Shown: positions 13,136 to 14,115 of the stretch, in pieces | How positions within the stretch are numbered: the stretch's first letter is position 1 | How the letters are laid out: every line of letters starts with the position of its first letter | Assembly: GCA_016930115.1 (NCBI GenBank) | Contig: JAFGHN010000029.1 | Span: 1 to 14,115, forward strand | Origin: Spirochaetales bacterium | GTDB taxonomy: Bacteria; Spirochaetota; Spirochaetia; ARS1246 | Length of the DNA stretch: 14,115 nucleotides | Direction of reading: 5' to 3' | Made by a program: the position numbers and the translations under genes | The notes under the pieces: generated by a model | Seen by the model: only the letters and a program-made list of their open reading frames with translations | Database searches by the model: none | What the model was told of the DNA's origin: nothing

Positions 13136-13996
13136 ATGCAAAAATCAAAGAATCTAAAATTCTTCACGCTCTGCGAAAACTCGGTTGTGAAGGCCGGCGT
13201 AACGGGAGAGTGGGGATATAGCGTTCTCATTGAAACCGGCGATAAGACGATTCTGTTCGATACCGGCGCGAGTGGCGCAACTCTAAAAAACGCCATCGGC
13301 ATGGGTCTCAATCTGTCCAAGGTCGATCTCATCGTCCTGAGCCACGGTCATTACGATCACACCGGCGGCCTTATGGAGGTGCTTGGCCATATCAGAAAAG
13401 ATATTCCAATTGTTGCCCATCCGGACGTGTTCGCCTCGAAATACGGCTACAATAAGAAAGACGACACATACCATTACAACGGGATTCCCTTCAGGCGCGA
13501 GGCGCTGGAATCTCTTGGCGCACAGTTTGAGCTCACTACCGCGCCGTACTGGATTACGAAAGACATCGCTACAAGCGGCGAGGAGCCGCAGACAAACGAC
13601 TACGAGACCATAGCGGAGAATCTCCGCGTCAAGACTGAAAAAGGCTATGAGCAGGATCCCTTGAAGGACGATCTCTCTATTTTCATCAGGACCGATCTCG
13701 GGCTTGTAGTTGTTTTGGGCTGTGCCCACAGGGGAATGATCAATATCCTCAAGCACGGAATGACGGTAATGGAGACCGAGGACATCTACATGGTTGTCGG
13801 CGGTACGCACCTGGTAACCGCGGACAAGGCCCGGTTGGACAAGACCATTCAGACGCTTCGCGAGATGAACCCAAGGTGGATCGGCACAGCTCACTGCACC
13901 GGCTTTCCCGCCGCCGCCACGGTGTTTAACGCCTTTCCCGACAGGTACTTCGTGAACAGTACCGGGTCCGTTGTGACGTTTCCGTACAAGGGTTGA
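13136..13996 (+). CDS. MBL-fold metallohydrolase, COG1237 (MJ0301-like) type
   Basis: A 286-residue cytoplasmic metallo-beta-lactamase-fold protein. Metal ligands: the SHGHYDHTGG motif (H70, H72, D74, H75), GCAH (H198), GGTHL (H225) and TAHCTG (H253). ENSVVKAGVTGEWGYSVLIE near the start, TILFDTGASG and DDLSIFIRTDLGLVVVLGCAHRGMINI are typical of COG1237, whose archaeal member MJ0301 is annotated as 7,8-dihydropterin-6-yl-methyl-aminobenzene-ribose-5'-phosphate synthase, a pterin-related activity. Many members are annotated only by similarity, so the reaction is open. The ATG has a good GGGAGGA site. It lies 138 nt after the permease and 58 nt before the probable ABC ATPase, so it interrupts, but seems part of, the transporter operon. 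A role in processing an imported pterin or phosphorylated ligand is my inference. Confidence 0.85.
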   Translation: MQKSKNLKFFTLCENSVVKAGVTGEWGYSVLIETGDKTILFDTGASGATLKNAIGMGLNLSKVDLIVLSHGHYDHTGGLMEVLGHIRKDIPIVAHPDVFASKYGYNKKDDTYHYNGIPFRREALESLGAQFELTTAPYWITKDIATSGEEPQTNDYETIAENLRVKTEKGYEQDPLKDDLSIFIRTDLGLVVVLGCAHRGMINILKHGMTVMETEDIYMVVGGTHLVTADKARLDKTIQTLREMNPRWIGTAHCTGFPAAATVFNAFPDRYFVNSTGSVVTFPYKG

Positions 13997-14054
13997 GACC
14001 GGCGGGCGGCAGGCGGCAACGGCACCCAGGCATACGCTGCCGAAGGAGGCGTAG

Positions 14055-14115
14055 ATGAATATCGCGGAACTTCAGGACCTGTCTTTCGAATATGATAAAA
14101 GATCCTGCCGTCGAC
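14055..14115 (+). CDS. Probable ABC transporter ATP-binding subunit, N-terminal 20 codons
   Basis: The gene runs off the right edge. The first 20 residues, MNIAELQDLSFEYDKRSCRR, fit the opening of an ABC ATPase: a short beta strand, then LSFxY with the aromatic A-loop residue that stacks on adenine. A strong GAAGGAGG site (14042-14049) precedes the ATG by 5 nt. Walker A and later motifs lie outside the window. The upstream binding protein and fused permease lack an ATPase gene, and this one would complete the transporter. The call rests on a short segment plus context. Confidence 0.6.
   Translation, partial: MNIAELQDLSFEYDKRSCRR

Noticed and set aside
1..14115. tRNA, rRNA, CRISPR array, transposase or phage genes
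   Set aside because: None was seen: no regularly spaced direct repeats, no conserved rRNA/tRNA segments and no mobile-element protein motifs.

Overview
The window reads as chromosomal DNA of an anaerobic, fairly GC-rich bacterium. A tungsten-type aldehyde:ferredoxin oxidoreductase, the DUF134/DUF5320 pair typical of strict anaerobes, strong Shine-Dalgarno sites and sigma70-type promoters support this. The lineage cannot be fixed from sequence alone; Spirochaetota or a deltaproteobacterial group are guesses. Every recognisable gene is on the + strand and no transposase, phage gene, tRNA, rRNA or CRISPR array was seen.

Region 1 (1-1274) holds two tandem SPFH/band-7 membrane proteins, the first cut by the window edge. 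Region 2 (1366-2426) is a two-gene unit: a DUF134 regulator with HTH and zinc ribbon, then a Gly/Arg-rich DUF5320 protein. A clear promoter with an exactly duplicated 14-bp palindrome precedes it and a rho-independent terminator closes it. Region 3 (2436-3538) has a 16-bp inverted repeat pair followed by a CysQ-like 3'(2'),5'-bisphosphate nucleotidase carrying an odd Ala/Gly/Pro-rich insertion. Region 4 (3629-7845) is a probable operon: an SCP2-like protein, a tungsten-type aldehyde:ferredoxin oxidoreductase (AOR) and an AMP-forming acyl-CoA synthetase. Together they could interconvert an aldehyde, its acid and the acyl-CoA.

Region 5 (7909 to the right edge) is the most interesting part. A promoter drives a long leader ending in an RNA that closely resembles the Moco (molybdenum cofactor) riboswitch family, and its 3' closing strand is the ribosome binding site of the first gene. 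Downstream are: a MalE-type binding protein with an extra N-terminal domain; a secreted protein built from three repeats that look like the sulfite-oxidase (SUOX) molybdopterin-binding fold; a single polypeptide fusing MalF-like and MalG-like permeases; an MBL-fold hydrolase of the COG1237 type, whose archaeal member MJ0301 acts on a pterin compound; and the first 20 codons of what looks like the ABC ATPase. My hypothesis is a Moco/Tuco-regulated uptake or salvage system for molybdenum/tungsten in an organic form (molybdopterin or a breakdown product, or a metal chelate). It lies directly beside a tungstopterin enzyme that would use the product. Domain calls come from reading the sequence, not from database searches; the ligand is unproven.
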